Below, in pieces: positions 17,110-25,772 of a DNA stretch of 64,000 bases. Location of the stretch: NCBI RefSeq assembly GCF_014695915.1, contig NZ_JACJPF010000087.1, positions 1-64,000 on the forward strand. Reading direction: 5' to 3'. A model generated the notes under the pieces. That model ran no database searches, was not told the origin of the DNA, and worked only from the letters and a program-made list of their open reading frames with translations. Source of the stretch: Trichocoleus sp. FACHB-40. Lineage in GTDB: Bacteria > Cyanobacteriota > Cyanobacteriia > Cyanobacteriales > FACHB-T130. Each line of letters starts with the position of its first letter. Within the stretch, counting starts at the first letter, position 1. The position numbers and the translations under genes were made by a program.

Positions 17110-17158
17110 GCTTGCGGGGTGGGGTGCTTTTGTCAAAGGGAACAAGGAGTAAACAAAA

Positions 17159-19153
17159 CTAGAAGCTAAATTGTGTTCGCAAGTTACCCACATAGATATT
17201 GGGGTTGTCGCTGAAGTTGTTCGGGTTGCCAATGAAATAAAAGGCAGGAACAATCGCTATATTCTGAGTTATGGGGAAGAAATATGCGGCTTCAACCTCA
17301 TACTGAACGCCACCATCACCGCCACCAGCAGCCAAGAATCTACGACCATCCAATACGGAGAACGGTATCAGGTAAGATATTGTTGCCAACGCACCTCTTC
17401 TACCTAAATCGGGGAAAGCAAGCCCTAATTGCAAAGACTGGGCGTTAATATCTCCACCGCCACGACCTGGGGTTTTGGGGTCAATGTTGGTACTCCCGTA
17501 GCTATAGCGTCCAAAGACACCAATACCACGGGTAATTAACCAATCAAAGTTTAGTCCAAAGGTGTGCGCGATCGCATTATTAATCGAACCGCCAAAACCA
17601 TCATCAGCTACCCCATAAATTGGTTCTCCCGGCGCACCGCCAATTCCAAACCCTGTGATATTGCCGTTTTGGTCGAAAATCGGGAAAGACGGGTCGATAT
17701 TGGAATAGTTGTAAATCAATCTGAGATTAATTCTGTCAGTAGGCGAGAAAGTTAACTCAGCAGTAGCGGTGTTAGTGGGACTAAATACACCTTTGCGCGG
17801 GTCGGATGCGGTGTTAAATATCCCACTGGGTAAAAATTCATTGCTCTCACCTAAATAAGCAACGCGCAGCTTGAACTGCCGATTAATATCCCACAAAACA
17901 GCTGCACCTGCACCCCGGTCAATGGTATTTAATAAAGTGCTGCCATTAGAGTTAAAGCTAGTTGCACCCGTCAAGAAAAAGCTGAAAGCATTGTTGTCAA
18001 AGTAGCGATACCAGTTAATCCGAGGCCCTACGACTACCTGAATATTTTCCCGGAGAGGGAAGCTGTAAAACAATTCCCGCACAATGACATCATTGTTGTC
18101 TCCTTGAACACCCGCAGTTTGGTCAAGAAACGGTGTTCCAAATGTGTTGTAAAGTCCCGCAGAAGCAAAGGCGTTAGCTGGTGAATCTCCATTACCCGCA
18201 GCTAACTGAGTGACCAAGCTATCTCTACCAGTAAAAGACGTTTCCAGCGTTAGCCACACCAAATTGCTAAGAGTGATATTAGGATCGTCTTTGATTTTTT
18301 GCTGAATCGGTCTGAAATTCGCATCTCGTCCGGGACTTCTGAGTACCAGTGGCGTCAGCGAACCTGCGGCTTCAACTGTAATATCATCACTAGCAGAGGC
18401 TCCAGTAACATTAAACCAGGCAAGACCGCTGAGTTTAGTAGTAGTAGAAAACTGATTTTCTTCTAAGAATTTGGTGCGACCTTCCAAATTATCCACGCGA
18501 GTGCGTAGCGTTGCTAATTCTGTACCAAATTCACTAATTAATCGTTGCAGTGTCGCTAAATCTTCTTTGGTGACAAAATTAGCCGTACTAACGGCAATTA
18601 ATTTCTCAATTTGCTGCAAACAAGCATTTACACCAGCAGCAAATTCATAGCGACTTAAAGCCCTATTGCCGCGAAAGCTACCATCAGGATATCCTGCTAT
18701 ACAACCGTAACGTTCTACAAGACTTCGCAATGCTTCATACGCCCAATCTGTCGGTTGCACATCTCGCAATTGCGAAACATTGGTAACTTGTTCCATCGCT
18801 GCATCGATGTTTTCCTCCTCCGACTCTAAATTAAAATCGGTAGCGGAATTTACATCATCAATTGGCAATGGTTGGGCTACATTACCAGCAGGAGTAACCT
18901 CTTCTAATGCGGACTGCGATATTAAACTGTCTGAAATATCTGTATCAATTTTTACTTCATTTATCGTAACCTCGGCAACCGGGGTAACTTCATCAGTTGT
19001 TGATGCTTCCGGTGACGCGCCAGCCTGTTGAACTTCACTTGCGATCGCTAGCGATGGCACGAAAGGCATTACAGCGCTAGAAAGTAACAAACCCAACCAA
19101 AAATTACTTGCAAGCGATCGCAGGTAGTCGCAGGTATTTGCAGCCTTAACCAT
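17159..19153 (-). CDS. SLH-domain OprB-type outer-membrane porin
   Basis: A 664-residue secreted protein. A signal peptide precedes a low-complexity acidic region, then an SLH domain (about residues 130-185, with DWAYEALRSLVERYG and GYPDGSFRGNRALSRYEFA), a short coiled coil (TLRTRVDNLEGRTKFLEE near 240) and a long C-terminal beta-barrel of OprB type ending in the aromatic TQFSF. The SLH domain anchors such porins to the peptidoglycan-linked polymer, and the barrel lets small solutes or iron pass. Being embedded between importers B and C suggests it delivers substrates to the periplasmic binding proteins, but this family is abundant in cyanobacteria and has general roles. A GTA-N8-AAC site lies about 60 bases upstream. 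Confidence 0.92.
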   Translation of the reverse strand: MVKAANTCDYLRSLASNFWLGLLLSSAVMPFVPSLAIASEVQQAGASPEASTTDEVTPVAEVTINEVKIDTDISDSLISQSALEEVTPAGNVAQPLPIDDVNSATDFNLESEEENIDAAMEQVTNVSQLRDVQPTDWAYEALRSLVERYGCIAGYPDGSFRGNRALSRYEFAAGVNACLQQIEKLIAVSTANFVTKEDLATLQRLISEFGTELATLRTRVDNLEGRTKFLEENQFSTTTKLSGLAWFNVTGASASDDITVEAAGSLTPLVLRSPGRDANFRPIQQKIKDDPNITLSNLVWLTLETSFTGRDSLVTQLAAGNGDSPANAFASAGLYNTFGTPFLDQTAGVQGDNNDVIVRELFYSFPLRENIQVVVGPRINWYRYFDNNAFSFFLTGATSFNSNGSTLLNTIDRGAGAAVLWDINRQFKLRVAYLGESNEFLPSGIFNTASDPRKGVFSPTNTATAELTFSPTDRINLRLIYNYSNIDPSFPIFDQNGNITGFGIGGAPGEPIYGVADDGFGGSINNAIAHTFGLNFDWLITRGIGVFGRYSYGSTNIDPKTPGRGGGDINAQSLQLGLAFPDLGRRGALATISYLIPFSVLDGRRFLAAGGGDGGVQYEVEAAYFFPITQNIAIVPAFYFIGNPNNFSDNPNIYVGNLRTQFSF

Positions 19154-19211
19154 AGTTCCTCACACCAATTTAACCTCTATATATCGTTATCAATTTTACA
19201 AGGTTAATTAT

Positions 19212-19225
19212 GTAATCTAAGTAAC
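19212..19225 (-). promoter_or_regulatory. Imperfect NtcA-like site upstream of the porin
   Basis: On the plus strand it reads GTAATCTAAGTAAC (GTA-N8-AAC), with the minimal GT-N10-AC core but not the full palindrome. A 17-base stretch including it is repeated with one mismatch upstream of importer C (27139 onward), so a shared regulator is possible. Confidence 0.3.
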
Positions 19226-19286
19226 AATGCGTAAAAGTAATAAGCGATCGCATATAGTTCAGAGAATATTGCAATCCTCGCTAGAG

Positions 19287-19350
19287 TTCAGATACCCGAC
19301 TTCTTAAAGAAATCGGGTATCTTGCCTTCACGAATCATTTAGGACTGCTA
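19287..19350 (-). repeat. 64-base dispersed repeat with 33-base palindrome, copy 2
   Basis: Inverse copy of the unit at 12063-12126. The palindrome is at 19290-19322 (AGATACCCGACTTCTT and inverse), and the flanking 27 bases match exactly. The two copies face each other around cassette B and the porin. Confidence 0.85.
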
Positions 19351-19422
19351 TAGCAAAGTTAGGAATTATTAATTCATAACTCCTAATTTTTGACAAATTT
19401 CAAATCATTGTAAATAAATACG

Positions 19423-20124
19423 CTAACTCCTGATGCCTAACTTCTCACGCGGTTTCCACTTTTCCAAAGCTGGGAAAATATTCGCAGCAGGTGCAGTCCA
19501 ACCAACAATTCCACCTTGAGCGCGAATCATTTCCAAAGTGGATTGTTGAAAATCAGGAAAGTAGCTTTCCGTCGCATCTTCTACCAGCAAACACTCATAA
19601 CCTCGGTCATTCGCCTCGCGCATCGTCGTCTGAACGCAAACTTCAGTAGTTACCCCAGTCACCAACAGATGAGTAATCTTCTTTTCCCGCAGCAACGACT
19701 CCAAATTAGTATGATAAAAAGCACCCTTCCCTGGTTTTGGAATCACCGTTTCACCAGGTAAAGGCGACAATTCTGGAATAATTTCATTTCCCGGTTCTCC
19801 CAAAATTAAAATGCGACCCATAGAAGCAACATCGCCAATTTTTAACTTACCTTGGCCTCGATGCAACTTCGATGGCGGACAATCAGATAAATCAGGTTTA
19901 TGACCTTCAACCGTGTAAAAAATCGGCAGGTTTCGCGCCCGAAACGCGGACAATAATTCTCTTAAAATCGGGACAATTGCCTGTAAACGGCTGACATCAT
20001 TTCCCAAAGCATCCCCAAAGCCCCCTGGTTCCAAAAAATCTCGCTGCATATCAATAATTAACAACGCCAAACCATCGGAGGTAGGCAATTCATAATCGTA
20101 AGGTAAAGCGGAAATTAATACCAT
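19423..20124 (-). CDS. Isochorismatase-family amidohydrolase
   Basis: A cysteine hydrolase of about 233 residues. The catalytic triad is visible: Asp25 in IIDMQRDF, Lys130 in PKPGKGAF and Cys163 in [15 protein letters not shown]. It resembles the biuret-hydrolase-like protein encoded at 22228-22938 over most of its length ([28 protein letters not shown]), so the two are paralogues. Candidate substrates are biuret, triuret, ureidoacrylate or another carbamoyl compound released in pyrimidine or urea-type catabolism. I chose the ATG at 20124 because [13 protein letters not shown] begins the conserved part; an upstream ATG at 20184 would add 20 unrelated-looking residues and overlap the cupin gene by eight bases. 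It is the last gene of the cassette C operon. Confidence 0.88.
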   Translation of the reverse strand: MVLISALPYDYELPTSDGLALLIIDMQRDFLEPGGFGDALGNDVSRLQAIVPILRELLSAFRARNLPIFYTVEGHKPDLSDCPPSKLHRGQGKLKIGDVASMGRILILGEPGNEIIPELSPLPGETVIPKPGKGAFYHTNLESLLREKKITHLLVTGVTTEVCVQTTMREANDRGYECLLVEDATESYFPDFQQSTLEMIRAQGGIVGWTAPAANIFPALEKWKPREKLGIRS

Positions 20125-20176
20125 AATTGAAGGATTGCTAATTGAATGATTGCTAATAGGTAGTAGAAAAATCCCA

Positions 20177-20536
20177 TTACCCATTAGCTACTAAAGAGAC
20201 AGGCTTCTCCCAAATTGCCAAAACAATGCAACCAGACACGCTAATAACACTGTGATTACTGCTAGGTGGATTAATCACCAGAGTTCCCGCCTGATATTCG
20301 CCATTTTGGTCAGTTTGCGAACCAGATAAGACGAAGATGTGTTCAAACCCCGTGTGATCGTGTTTTGGAACACTTGCTCCCGGCTGATATCGCAGCAAAG
20401 CAGCAGCAGCACCTTTACCATCTCCATAAAGTCGGTAAATATCAACGCCAGGGTGGAAGGGTTCCCAAAGCAAATCATTCTGTCGCGTGGCGATATTGAG
20501 TAAATCCTTGAGGAGCAATTGGTTGTCATTGGTCAT
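20177..20536 (-). CDS. Small cupin-domain protein (ChrR-cupin-like)
   Basis: A 119-residue single-domain cupin. The two cupin motifs are visible: [20 protein letters not shown] (metal-binding histidines and glutamate, about residues 53-72) and [15 protein letters not shown] near residue 83. The architecture matches anti-sigma ChrR-type cupins and small cupins found beside amidohydrolases. It lies in the importer C operon between the ATPase and the last amidohydrolase. It could be a metal-dependent isomerase/hydrolase step or a small-molecule sensor; nothing in the sequence decides this. Confidence 0.82.
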   Translation of the reverse strand: MTNDNQLLLKDLLNIATRQNDLLWEPFHPGVDIYRLYGDGKGAAAALLRYQPGASVPKHDHTGFEHIFVLSGSQTDQNGEYQAGTLVINPPSSNHSVISVSGCIVLAIWEKPVSLVANG

Positions 20537-20607
20537 TGGAAATCGGGGATTAGGGATTGTTCAAAAGCTATTAGCCATCCAGACCTTAGCCAAAAATTAA
20601 TAACTAT

Positions 20608-22176
20608 TCAATGTCCTGCCATCCGCTTACCTAGTTCGCTAAAATTAGCATCTTTTGTCTCACTTTCATAAACAAATTTTCCTTCACTGACTACCACAAT
20701 TCGGTCGGTTAATTTCAGCAATTCATCCAAATCTTCGCTCACCAACAACACCGCTACGCCGCGATTTCTCGCCTCAATAATTTGACCGTGAATGAACTCC
20801 ACAGCCGCAAAATCCAGTCCAAAGCAGGGATTAGCAGCAATTAGCAACTTAATATGTTCAGCAGAAAGTTCCCTTGCTAAAACAGTGCGCTGCACGTTTC
20901 CCCCCGAAAGATTGCCAACAGGCGTTTCTGGCGAGGGTGTTTTCACTGAAAATTGACTAATTAAACCCTTAGCCGCATCTCGAATAGCGTTAAGGACAAG
21001 CAACACACCCCCTTTAGCTTGCGGCGCACGGTCAAACGTCCGCAGAGCCATATTTTCTGCTACGCTCATGTGAGGCACGCAGGCATTGCGTAATGGTTCT
21101 TCCGGTAACGCAAAAACTCGATGACGATACATTTGCGATCGCGTTGCGGTATAAACTTCCCCATTCACCAAAACTTTTCCTCCGGTAGCCTCCCGCTGTC
21201 CCGCCAGCACCTCCACCAGTTCCCGCTGACCATTACCAGAAATACCAGCAATACCCACAATTTCCCCACTGTGGACTGTCAGATTTACCCCTGCAACTGC
21301 CTCCAGTCCATTATCTTTATTAGCATGGATATCTTTAATTTCCAGAACTGGAGTTATAGAGGGGAATGCTGTCTTTTCAACCTGTTGCGGTTCCCGCTTT
21401 TCACCCATCATCATCTCAGACATCTCTGAGACAGTTAAATCCTTCACTCCTCCAGAACCCACAAGTTTACCTTTACGCAGTACACTTATTTCATCCGCAA
21501 AAGCCATCACCTCGCGGAATTTGTGGCTGATCATCAATACGCTTAACCGTTTCGCCGTCACTTCCTCCCGCAATAACCCCAAAACTTCATCAGCTTCTTG
21601 CGGAGTTAGCACAGAAGTAGGTTCGTCTAAAATCAAGATGCGACTCTGAAGATAAATTTGTTTGAGTATTTCTAATTTCTGTTTCTGTCCGGCGGCTAAT
21701 TGAGTAATGGGGATGTCTAAAGGAACCTGAAAAGGAGCTTTTTGCATAAACGCATTTAAGCGATCGCGTTCTTGTTTCCACTTAATTAGATTGGAATTAT
21801 CGAAGCGAGATAAAACTAAATTTTCAGCTACAGTCATAGCAGGTACAGAGGTAAAGTGTTGGTAGACCATACCTATGCCATATTTGTGAGCATCGCGAGG
21901 ACTGTCGATGGTGCGAGTTTTTTTATCAATCAACACCTCGCCAGAAGTAGGAGTGTAGAAACCCATGATGCACTTAACTAGGGTACTTTTCCCCGCCCCA
22001 TTTTCCCCCAGCAAGGCATGAAAAGTTCCCGGTTTTAGGTGCAGCGAGACGTTATCTAAAGCGGTAAAAGTACCAAATTGTTTGGTCATACTCACCACTT
22101 CTAGTTCGGGTGGCGGCTCAGAATATTGAAGTTTAGATTTTGAATTTTGGATTAAAGACTCTGTTGCTTCTGTCAT
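20608..22176 (-). CDS. BMP-family nucleoside ABC importer, double ATPase (cassette C)
   Basis: A 522-residue double ABC protein. Domain 1 has GENGAGKSTLVK, a degenerate signature LAAGQKQKLEI and LILDEPTSVL; domain 2 has GISGNGQREL, LSGGNVQRTVL and AANPCFGLD. It is more diverged from the A and B ATPases than those are from each other, notably CFGLD for TRGLD. Unlike in cassettes A and B it is not adjacent to its permeases: a biuret-hydrolase-like gene and the allophanate-hydrolase C-domain gene stand between them, which ties those enzymes to the imported substrate. The start lacks a clear ribosome site. Confidence 0.92.
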   Translation of the reverse strand: MTEATESLIQNSKSKLQYSEPPPELEVVSMTKQFGTFTALDNVSLHLKPGTFHALLGENGAGKSTLVKCIMGFYTPTSGEVLIDKKTRTIDSPRDAHKYGIGMVYQHFTSVPAMTVAENLVLSRFDNSNLIKWKQERDRLNAFMQKAPFQVPLDIPITQLAAGQKQKLEILKQIYLQSRILILDEPTSVLTPQEADEVLGLLREEVTAKRLSVLMISHKFREVMAFADEISVLRKGKLVGSGGVKDLTVSEMSEMMMGEKREPQQVEKTAFPSITPVLEIKDIHANKDNGLEAVAGVNLTVHSGEIVGIAGISGNGQRELVEVLAGQREATGGKVLVNGEVYTATRSQMYRHRVFALPEEPLRNACVPHMSVAENMALRTFDRAPQAKGGVLLVLNAIRDAAKGLISQFSVKTPSPETPVGNLSGGNVQRTVLARELSAEHIKLLIAANPCFGLDFAAVEFIHGQIIEARNRGVAVLLVSEDLDELLKLTDRIVVVSEGKFVYESETKDANFSELGKRMAGH

Positions 22177-22227
22177 TGCGGGTACGCCTTATAGTTGGTT
22201 TTCGACTTGTTAATTAATAACTAATAA

Positions 22228-22938
22228 CTATTCCTCGATTGCCTCGATAAATGCCCATGAATCTGCAACTGCTCCAAAAACGCCGCCTTGCATTTTAATC
22301 ATTTTCAGTGCTGCTAGATGGTTGCCGTAGTCGGTGGCACCTGTACAATCAGATAACATGAGGCATTCATAACCTCGGTCGTTAGCGTCGCGCATCGTAG
22401 TATGAACGCAAACATCTGTGGTAATTCCTGCTAAGACAATATTTTGGATGTTTCGGCGTTTTAGTAGTAGGTCTAAATCTGTGGCATAAAATGACCCTTT
22501 TCCCGGTTTATCGATTACAGCTTCTCCGGGAATTGGCGCGAGTTCAGGAATAATTTCCCAACCTGGTTCACCTCTTACTAAAATTTTTCCACAGGGGCCG
22601 GGGTCGCCAATTCCGGCTCCAATTTGGCGACTGCGCCACTGTTTATTTTCGGGCAAATCTGACAAGTCGGGTCGATGTCCCTCGCGGGTGTGCATTACGT
22701 GAAAACCTTTTGCACGCACCGTTTTTAAGACTCGTTTTATCGGCTCAATTGGTGCGCGAGTCAGGGATAAATCGTAGCCCATCTTGTCTACATAGCCGCC
22801 ATGTCCACAGAAATCACTCTGCATATCGATGATTAGCAGAACGGTGTTTTCTGGGCGCAATTCGCCGTTGTAGGGATAGGGATAGGGGTCTGCTTCAACA
22901 AATTTGCCCATAATAGTATAAGAAGGAATAAACTGCAT
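22228..22938 (-). CDS. biuH: Biuret-hydrolase-like isochorismatase-fold amidohydrolase
   Basis: A 236-residue cysteine hydrolase. The triad is Asp38 (IIDMQSDF), Lys144 (DKPGKGSF) and Cys177 ([15 protein letters not shown]). The sequence is very close to what I remember of Rhizobium biuret hydrolase: [48 protein letters not shown] and [19 protein letters not shown]. That enzyme splits biuret to allophanate and ammonia. The next gene upstream in the operon is an allophanate-hydrolase C-domain, which supports the assignment. The start at 22938 is preceded by GAGAG; an ATG at 22911 ([11 protein letters not shown]) is the alternative. A close relative, triuret hydrolase, cannot be excluded. Confidence 0.82.
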   Translation of the reverse strand: MQFIPSYTIMGKFVEADPYPYPYNGELRPENTVLLIIDMQSDFCGHGGYVDKMGYDLSLTRAPIEPIKRVLKTVRAKGFHVMHTREGHRPDLSDLPENKQWRSRQIGAGIGDPGPCGKILVRGEPGWEIIPELAPIPGEAVIDKPGKGSFYATDLDLLLKRRNIQNIVLAGITTDVCVHTTMRDANDRGYECLMLSDCTGATDYGNHLAALKMIKMQGGVFGAVADSWAFIEAIEE

Positions 22939-23073
22939 TAGCTCTCGCCATGCGCGTTAGCGATAGCGCTTAGAAAAGAGGAAGAAGAAAAACGAACCGC
23001 ACAGATGCTCCCGGATGCAGAGAGAAGACAAGTTTTGACAGAAGCCGGATAAGCAATTTAATGTTTTTGCTTT

Positions 23074-23454
23074 TTACGTTTTTTTGTATTCCCGCCAACC
23101 GCCCCATTTAGTAATTTCTTGTCTGTTTTCGCATAGGTAAGGTTCTGCTAAGACTCCGAGAACTATTTCACCATCGCAAAGGTGGATTTTACCGATGCAC
23201 AATCCGGGAGGTTCTTGTAATAAGATTGTGGACAGGCTAGGGATAGGAACTTCCCAAATTTCGAGCGCGATCGCGTTCCCTCCAGTCGTCACTCGCAGCA
23301 TTGCTGGATAGCGGTCATCAATTGACCAAAGCCTATATGCTGGTTCTGTGCTCGACTCTCTCACAAATGTTGCTCCAACTGCTAGGAGATTTCCGTTTAG
23401 CTCTAATCCCCTCATTAATGTTCCATTCACTGCCAAAGGTATAGCTTGTTGCAT
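23074..23454 (-). CDS. Stand-alone allophanate hydrolase C-terminal domain
   Basis: The 126-residue protein corresponds to the C-terminal domain of AtzF-type allophanate hydrolases: VNGTLMRGLELNGNLLAVGA, AYRLWSIDDRYPAMLRV, ALEIWEVP and LLQEPPGLCIGKIHL are recognisable. In the full enzyme the N-terminal amidase domain makes N-carboxycarbamate and the C-domain acts on that product. Here the amidase domain is missing and no amidase-signature gene lies in this window. It sits between the biuret-hydrolase-like gene and permease 2. It may act alone on a carbamate-type intermediate, or the amidase half may be encoded elsewhere. Confidence 0.82.
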   Translation of the reverse strand: MQQAIPLAVNGTLMRGLELNGNLLAVGATFVRESSTEPAYRLWSIDDRYPAMLRVTTGGNAIALEIWEVPIPSLSTILLQEPPGLCIGKIHLCDGEIVLGVLAEPYLCENRQEITKWGGWREYKKT

Positions 23455-23517
23455 CGTAATTTCCTAACTGCTAATTGCTAACTCTTGATTATTCTATTAG
23501 CCATCAGCCCTTACAAT

Positions 23518-24438
23518 TTATTGTCCTAATGCCCCTGGCGCACCCGTTAAACTTCGTTTTGGCGAACAGGTTATGATCATAATTAGCAGCGTCAGAATGT
23601 AGGGAGAAGCATTGAATAAGTAGTAGTAAGAATTTATCCCAACTGATTGCAAAGCCGGGCCAATCGCTTGCGCTCCTCCAAACAATAAAGAAGCATACAA
23701 ACATTGAACTGGGTTCCAACGGGCAAAGATTACCAGTGCTACGGCCATTAAACCTTGACCGCTAGAAATACGCTCGTTCCAACTACCAGGGTAGTAAAGT
23801 GATAGGTAAGCGCCACCAATTCCTGCTAAACAACTCCCGGCAATAATGCAGATCATTCGCACTTTGTTGATAGAAATTCCCATCGCTTTAGCCGCATCAG
23901 GGCTATCGCCAACTGCGCGGATGAATAAACCCCAACGAGTTGATTTAAAAAACCATTGCATCAAAGGCGCGATCGCTACCCCAATCAAAAACAAAGGACT
24001 GATTTTTAAAGCTGATTGTATCGCTGAAATACTGCTCCAAGTTCCTAAATCCATACTCGGTAATTGTGGTGCTGAAGGTTGAATAAACGATTTACCGAAG
24101 AAAAAGGCAATACCACTACCAAAAATAATCATCGCAATGCCAACAGCAACATCATTTACCCTTGGCTGTAGAGAAAGCCAAGCATGAATAAAACCGAGTA
24201 CCATTCCCGCTAATCCTGCTACTAAAACCCCTAACCAAGGCGAACCAGTCAGATAAGAAATAGCATAAGCACTCATCGCACCTGTAAGTAGCGTTCCCTC
24301 AAGCCCCAAATTAATTTTCCCGCTTTTTTCCGTCAAACATTCGCCCAAAGATACAAACAGAAACGGAGCGCTACCCCGCAAAGTTCCCGCTGCGATCGCT
24401 AACGGTACACCCCACCAGCCTAATGCTTCTGTAGTCAT
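23518..24438 (-). CDS. BMP-family nucleoside ABC importer, permease 2 (cassette C)
   Basis: A 306-residue BPD_transp_2 membrane protein. It shows EKSGKINLGLEGTLLTGAM near residue 38 and RAVGDSPDAAKAMGISI near residue 190. The replacement of the usual RAGVLN by KSGKIN separates it from the permeases of cassettes A and B. The ATG is preceded by AGGAGGA. It lies 57 bases after permease 1 and is followed by the allophanate-hydrolase C-domain gene. Confidence 0.9.
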   Translation of the reverse strand: MTTEALGWWGVPLAIAAGTLRGSAPFLFVSLGECLTEKSGKINLGLEGTLLTGAMSAYAISYLTGSPWLGVLVAGLAGMVLGFIHAWLSLQPRVNDVAVGIAMIIFGSGIAFFFGKSFIQPSAPQLPSMDLGTWSSISAIQSALKISPLFLIGVAIAPLMQWFFKSTRWGLFIRAVGDSPDAAKAMGISINKVRMICIIAGSCLAGIGGAYLSLYYPGSWNERISSGQGLMAVALVIFARWNPVQCLYASLLFGGAQAIGPALQSVGINSYYYLFNASPYILTLLIMIITCSPKRSLTGAPGALGQ

Positions 24439-24495
24439 TTCTAGATTCCTCCTACCTACTAAATCTTTGCGTTACGAGAGCGTTCAAAAATCTCT

Positions 24496-25605
24496 TTAAC
24501 TAGGAATCGGTGCTTGCGGATTCGGAATTGGAGGTAAAGAATCTGTTCCTTTCCCAGGTTCCCTTTCTTTGAAAATTGGCAACCGTCCATAAAGCGATTC
24601 GCTATACAGAACCACCAAAAAAACTAACCCTTGAAAAACTAAAACAGTTGCATCTGGTAAATTATGCGCTCGTTGCAAAATGCCGCCACTGGCAAGAATA
24701 CCGCCGAGTAAAATTGCCACTAAACTTGCAGCTAACGGGTTATGTCGAGCAATAAATGCTACCAAAATCCCACCGTAACCATAGTTGGCATTTAGGGATT
24801 CGTTAGCTCTACCATGCACAGCAGCTACTTCCACCATCCCAGCTAACCCAGCACACGAACCAGCCAAAAAACAAATTGCCATAGTCAGCTTACCTACCGG
24901 AAGTCCAGCAATTCTAGCGGCGCGGATATTACCTCCGGCGGTGCGAGCGGCAAAACCGAAAGTGGTACGCTGAATCAGGAAATATGCGATCGCACACGCA
25001 ATCAACCCATAAATCAAACCGTAGTGAACTCGCGTTCCAGGGATACTCCCAATCATGTTGATGTCAGCAATCGGGTAGCTGGAAGGCTTATTTAACGAAC
25101 TAGGATCGCGCATCGGGCCGCCGACTAGATGATTGAGGAGAGCGATCGCTATATAATTCAACAGCAAACTACTAATCGTTTCATTCACAGCTCGGTAGTG
25201 GCGTAACGCTCCCACCGCCCCAATCCACAAACCACCGCAAATTATCCCAGCCAGCGCCATCGCAATTTGCACAATTGTTGGCGGTGCAGTAGACAAGGCT
25301 AAACCAGCAGCTACAGCCCCCAGTCCCCCAACTACCAACGCCCCCTCATTACCAATAATTACCAGTCCCAAACGAGCCGGAAGCGCCGTACAAAGGGAAC
25401 TTAGCATCAAAGGAGCCGCCCGTAGCAGAGAATTCTGAAAAGAACGCCAACTGCCAAAAGCTGCTTTGTAAATTGAAGCATAGACGGCGAAGGGATTAGC
25501 CCCCGCCAATGCACAAAAAATTCCAAACAGTAACAATGAGAAAAATAAGGCGGCGATCGGAATGCAAATTGCTTCTATCCCACGCCAATTGCGACGGTTA
25601 ATCAT
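24496..25605 (-). CDS. BMP-family nucleoside ABC importer, permease 1 (cassette C)
   Basis: A 369-residue BPD_transp_2 membrane protein with about nine segments. Motifs are LVIIGNEGALVVGGLGAV near residue 85, RAVNETISSLLLNYIA near residue 137 and ARTAGGNIRAARIAGLPV near residue 220. The hydrophilic C-terminal tail ends in PPIPNPQAPIPS, encoded by a remnant of the heptanucleotide repeat, so the original stop may have been lost to repeat insertion. AAGGAG precedes the ATG. It is second in the operon after the BMP lipoprotein. Confidence 0.9.
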   Translation of the reverse strand: MINRRNWRGIEAICIPIAALFFSLLLFGIFCALAGANPFAVYASIYKAAFGSWRSFQNSLLRAAPLMLSSLCTALPARLGLVIIGNEGALVVGGLGAVAAGLALSTAPPTIVQIAMALAGIICGGLWIGAVGALRHYRAVNETISSLLLNYIAIALLNHLVGGPMRDPSSLNKPSSYPIADINMIGSIPGTRVHYGLIYGLIACAIAYFLIQRTTFGFAARTAGGNIRAARIAGLPVGKLTMAICFLAGSCAGLAGMVEVAAVHGRANESLNANYGYGGILVAFIARHNPLAASLVAILLGGILASGGILQRAHNLPDATVLVFQGLVFLVVLYSESLYGRLPIFKEREPGKGTDSLPPIPNPQAPIPS

Positions 25606-25772
25606 AAACTCCTTCGCTAATTGCTAATTGCTAATTGCTGCTTACACCAATTCACTTTTTTACTGCTACGCTTTAGCTGTTTATTTCCCCCTTAAACAGA
25701 GGTTAGGGGGATTTCATCCGTACACTCACAAATAGGAAATGCTATTACAATTAACCATCTTGACCTAACCAG

